Source: Leptospira biflexa | Lineage (GTDB): Bacteria > Spirochaetota > Spirochaetia > Treponematales > Rectinemataceae | NCBI GenBank assembly: GCA_020721875.1 | Contig: DYLX01000006.1 | Coordinates: forward strand, 1-42,829 | DNA length: 42,829 nucleotides | Direction: 5' to 3' | Shown here: positions 40,963 to 42,829 of the stretch, piece by piece | Position numbering within the stretch: position 1 is the first letter of the stretch | How the letters are laid out: each line of letters starts with the position of its first letter | The notes under the pieces: generated by a model | What the model was told of the DNA's origin: nothing | Seen by the model: only the letters and a program-made list of their open reading frames with translations | The model's database searches: none | Made by a program: the position numbers and the translations under genes

Positions 40963-41135
40963 TATTTTTACCTACTTTATTTATGAAAAATTATGAAAAC
41001 CTTGCGAAATTCCGTTATTTCGTAGAAAACTTAACAAAGTATGTCATAATCCGCGTTATTGTGCAATACGGACGCAAGCAACATGGTTCAGGCCAGAAAT
41101 GACTTGCCCCTTTTCTTCTCAAGGCGCTTATGCGC
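40963..41135. other. A/T-rich intergenic stretch without a gene
   Basis: I see no supported coding frame here. It holds a direct repeat TTATGAAAA (40981-40989 and 40991-40999), a small inverted repeat CGAAAT/ATTTCG (41005-41010 and 41017-41022), and an extended -10-like TGT-CATAAT ending at 41050. It may carry upstream control elements for the small RNA promoter or for the gene at 41148. Confidence 0.4.
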
Positions 41136-41141
41136 TATACT
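41136..41141 (+). promoter_or_regulatory. -10 box of the 41148 gene, predicted leaderless
   Basis: TATACT ends six bases before the ATG at 41148. The -35 is weak (TTCTTC at 17 bases), and there is no clear Shine-Dalgarno sequence. Confidence 0.45.
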
Positions 41142-41147
41142 GGTGGC

Positions 41148-41564
41148 ATGATCTATTGGAACGCCGATCTCGCTGAAAAAATCGCGTGTACACGTCAGGA
41201 GATGGACACACTTCCCTCCCACATCGACCATCTCATCGAACTCGCTAAGACCATTGATCAGTCGGGGATTCAGCCGAGCGCCGATCAATTCAGCTCCGAG
41301 AAGGATTCATTTCTGCGCTACGGCCTGCGGCTCTTGGGTGAAGGTTTCGCTGGTGAAATTCTCGAAGAGATACTCGCGGTACTTCTCTACGTGAGCAGCG
41401 CAAGGGGCTTGGAATTTCTGCGGCAGTGCATTGACGCTGAGGCGTTGCTCTCTATCGCGAATGATGAGGATCAGGACACGCTGACCCGGAAGCTTCTCCC
41501 CTACTGCGGTATTGATACCGCCCTCACTTCGTACGAAAAGAGGAACCAGAACCATGCTAATTGA
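41148..41564 (+). CDS. Unknown helical protein, 138 residues
   Basis: The product is soluble and mostly helical. SFLRYGLRLLGEGFAGEILEEIL near residue 55 recalls the FLxxGLQLVVDG segment of MotA-like proteins, but the rest does not match and no membrane helix is present. I do not assign a function. The ATG at 41148 is preferred over 41130 because of the -10 box six bases upstream. It overlaps the next gene by 11 bp, so the two probably act together. Confidence 0.65.
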   Translation: MIYWNADLAEKIACTRQEMDTLPSHIDHLIELAKTIDQSGIQPSADQFSSEKDSFLRYGLRLLGEGFAGEILEEILAVLLYVSSARGLEFLRQCIDAEALLSIANDEDQDTLTRKLLPYCGIDTALTSYEKRNQNHAN

Positions 41565-42702
41565 GCGTTTGGCCCAGATGTATGTGCACTGGGGCGACGC
41601 AGGGTCGAGAAGCGAATCGAGTCGACATAGAGACCAGGCGATTTCTTCTGTGCGCCAATTTTTCCAGGCGATTGAAGACAGTTCTGAAGATCGAAAACAA
41701 CTCTTTACGCAGTCGCAGCAGTCGCGTCGCAAGGCCATAAAGCTGGCGTACCTCCTCCTTGCGAGCGAGAGCGAGCCTGCCGCGATTCGCGACGCGTACC
41801 TACGCTCAGGCCTGCTCTCCGAGGGACAGCGAGGAACACGCGCGGATGTCCTTATCTGGCTCTCAGGAACAATGGCAATCGCGCGAGGAATGCACCCTTA
41901 TATTGCATTTCTTATTATGACCGCGTTTTTCGGGCCGGAAACCGCAGAAAAAGAATTTCTATGGCTGCGAGAGCGGGCAATCGCAACAAAAGTGAATCTT
42001 GAAGAGTACATTGTACCCGGCGATCTCACCGACTTTATCGAAGAGGCAATTCAAGAGCCCATCAAGCTTCAGCGTACTATACGGCTCGCGGGTATGCCGC
42101 TGGCCGCGTCGGCTTTCTCGGGATGTTCGCTCTATTATATAGAAAAAATTTTCGCCCTCGTGGGGCCAATCGGCGCCTATATTCTCTCGGAGATGATGGA
42201 ATCGGCGAGAAAACGGCTCGTGTCCGATGAGATCAGCACGGCCCAGCAAGCCTTTATCGATCTCTACTCGCAGGAGAAGGAAGAGGAACGAGAGCCGAAT
42301 GAAGGCCTCCAAAGCGAGACTGGAGCCCGCGAGGAGCTGATGCCCCCAGATCCAGACCTCATTCGCGGCACCACCAACATTGTGATGGCGGTCGAAGCGA
42401 AGATTCTCAAAACGACTCTCTCTTCGATGAGCGATAATGAAATTGCCTCGCTGCTGCGCTGTCTCGAAGCGCTCGCACACGAGCGGCTCCTAAGCCTTAT
42501 CTCTCCAGGAAGGCAGAAACGGGTGCTCGGTGTAATCCAGAAGACTGGCGACAGGCCAAGTGGCCCGCTGCTCCGCGACGCGCAGCTCTTCGCGCAGAAA
42601 CTCCTGGCGACGTACGCGCCGAAAAACCTTAAGCCGGGCGAAACACTCAGCATTCCCGATGAGGTACGCGGTCTCATATCGTCTCTGCTGAGTCGGGAGT
42701 GA
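41554..42702 (+). CDS. Unknown protein with a faint FliG-like C-terminus, 382 residues
   Basis: The product is helical. The N-terminal part (LIWLSGTMAIARGMHPYIAFLIMTAFFG near residue 105, GCSLYYIEKIFALVGPIGAYILSEM near 195) is moderately hydrophobic but not clearly membrane-spanning. An acidic linker lies near 240-265. The end (LSSMSDNEIASLLRCLEAL, then a segment ending LLRDAQLFAQKLL) loosely resembles flagellar motor switch FliG repeats. In a spirochaete a motor-associated role is possible but unproven. The ATG at 41554 overlaps the previous gene; a TTG at 41512 is also open. Confidence 0.65.
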   Translation: MLIERLAQMYVHWGDAGSRSESSRHRDQAISSVRQFFQAIEDSSEDRKQLFTQSQQSRRKAIKLAYLLLASESEPAAIRDAYLRSGLLSEGQRGTRADVLIWLSGTMAIARGMHPYIAFLIMTAFFGPETAEKEFLWLRERAIATKVNLEEYIVPGDLTDFIEEAIQEPIKLQRTIRLAGMPLAASAFSGCSLYYIEKIFALVGPIGAYILSEMMESARKRLVSDEISTAQQAFIDLYSQEKEEEREPNEGLQSETGAREELMPPDPDLIRGTTNIVMAVEAKILKTTLSSMSDNEIASLLRCLEALAHERLLSLISPGRQKRVLGVIQKTGDRPSGPLLRDAQLFAQKLLATYAPKNLKPGETLSIPDEVRGLISSLLSRE

Positions 42703-42829
42703 GGGAAGGCGCTGAGGACAAGGGTAGGAGGACTTGGCGCCGCCGCATCGCACGCACTGTGGTGTGCGGCGAAGTGGCAAGGGCAGAACGTTGGGGGCAG
42801 CGTGCAGGTGGTGGAGATCCGACGCTGAT
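42699..42829 (+). CDS. Possible 5' part of a gene cut by the window end
   Basis: A GTG at 42699 overlaps the previous stop (GTGA) and its frame stays open to the end of the window (43 codons). The product is Arg/Gly-rich with one cysteine. No ribosome site is clear and I recognise no family, so it could be chance in GC-rich DNA. Confidence 0.25.
   Translation, partial: MREGAEDKGRRTWRRRIARTVVCGEVARAERWGQRAGGGDPTL

Overview
The window reads as chromosomal DNA of a fairly GC-rich, double-membraned bacterium, most likely a spirochaete (treponeme/Rectinema-like). I infer this from a TonB-ExbB-ExbD energy set, an EF-G paralogue, a DUF4954 protein, the long urocanase form, and a terminal gene pair with faint FliG/MotA-like features. 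I see no phage, insertion sequence or CRISPR array. Gene density is high, with many ATGA stop/start overlaps.

Layout. 1-4.7 kb (minus strand): tRNA-Cys, secF, secD, yajC and carbamate kinase. 4.7-9.2 kb (plus): ispH with a nitroreductase-like gene, uridine kinase, then msrA, a TtcA-type PP-loop gene and an RNA 2',3'-cyclic phosphodiesterase, followed by a 46-residue orphan. 9.2-15.2 kb: a signalling block with a lipid-kinase-like gene and a large histidine kinase whose C-terminus is an acyltransferase-like (GNAT/FeeM-type) domain, divergent from an ICMT-like membrane methyltransferase and a REC-HD-GYP regulator. 15.2-20.1 kb: tonB, exbD, exbB and purB (minus), ssb (plus), and an IclR regulator with an unusual leader. 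20.3-28.7 kb: a U32 protein with a basic tail, an EF-G paralogue, an orphan C39-like peptidase overlapping a convergent gene, and a DUF4954 beta-helix protein. 28.7-37.5 kb: urocanase, thioredoxin, a malate/lactate dehydrogenase of the LDH2 family, a 900-residue PHP-like membrane protein, serC and serA. 37.6-42.8 kb: DUF1015, a small membrane protein, lspA, a Nif3-like gene, a candidate small RNA, and two unrecognised genes.

Two features stand out. First, at least eight genes lack a clear Shine-Dalgarno site and instead have a -10-like hexamer ending exactly six bases before the start codon (ispH, thpR, purB, the U32 gene, the gene at 26196, DUF4954, nif3 and the gene at 41148; udk has five). 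This predicts leaderless mRNAs. Second, 40834-40962 on the minus strand contains a complete unit for a roughly 94-nt RNA: a good promoter, a nested stem, and a perfect 14-bp terminator whose loop carries CCTCCTT, the complement of a Shine-Dalgarno sequence. The kinase-acyltransferase fusion and its neighbours are the best candidate for an undescribed signalling system.

All calls come from reading motifs by eye. No database search, folding program or expression data were available.
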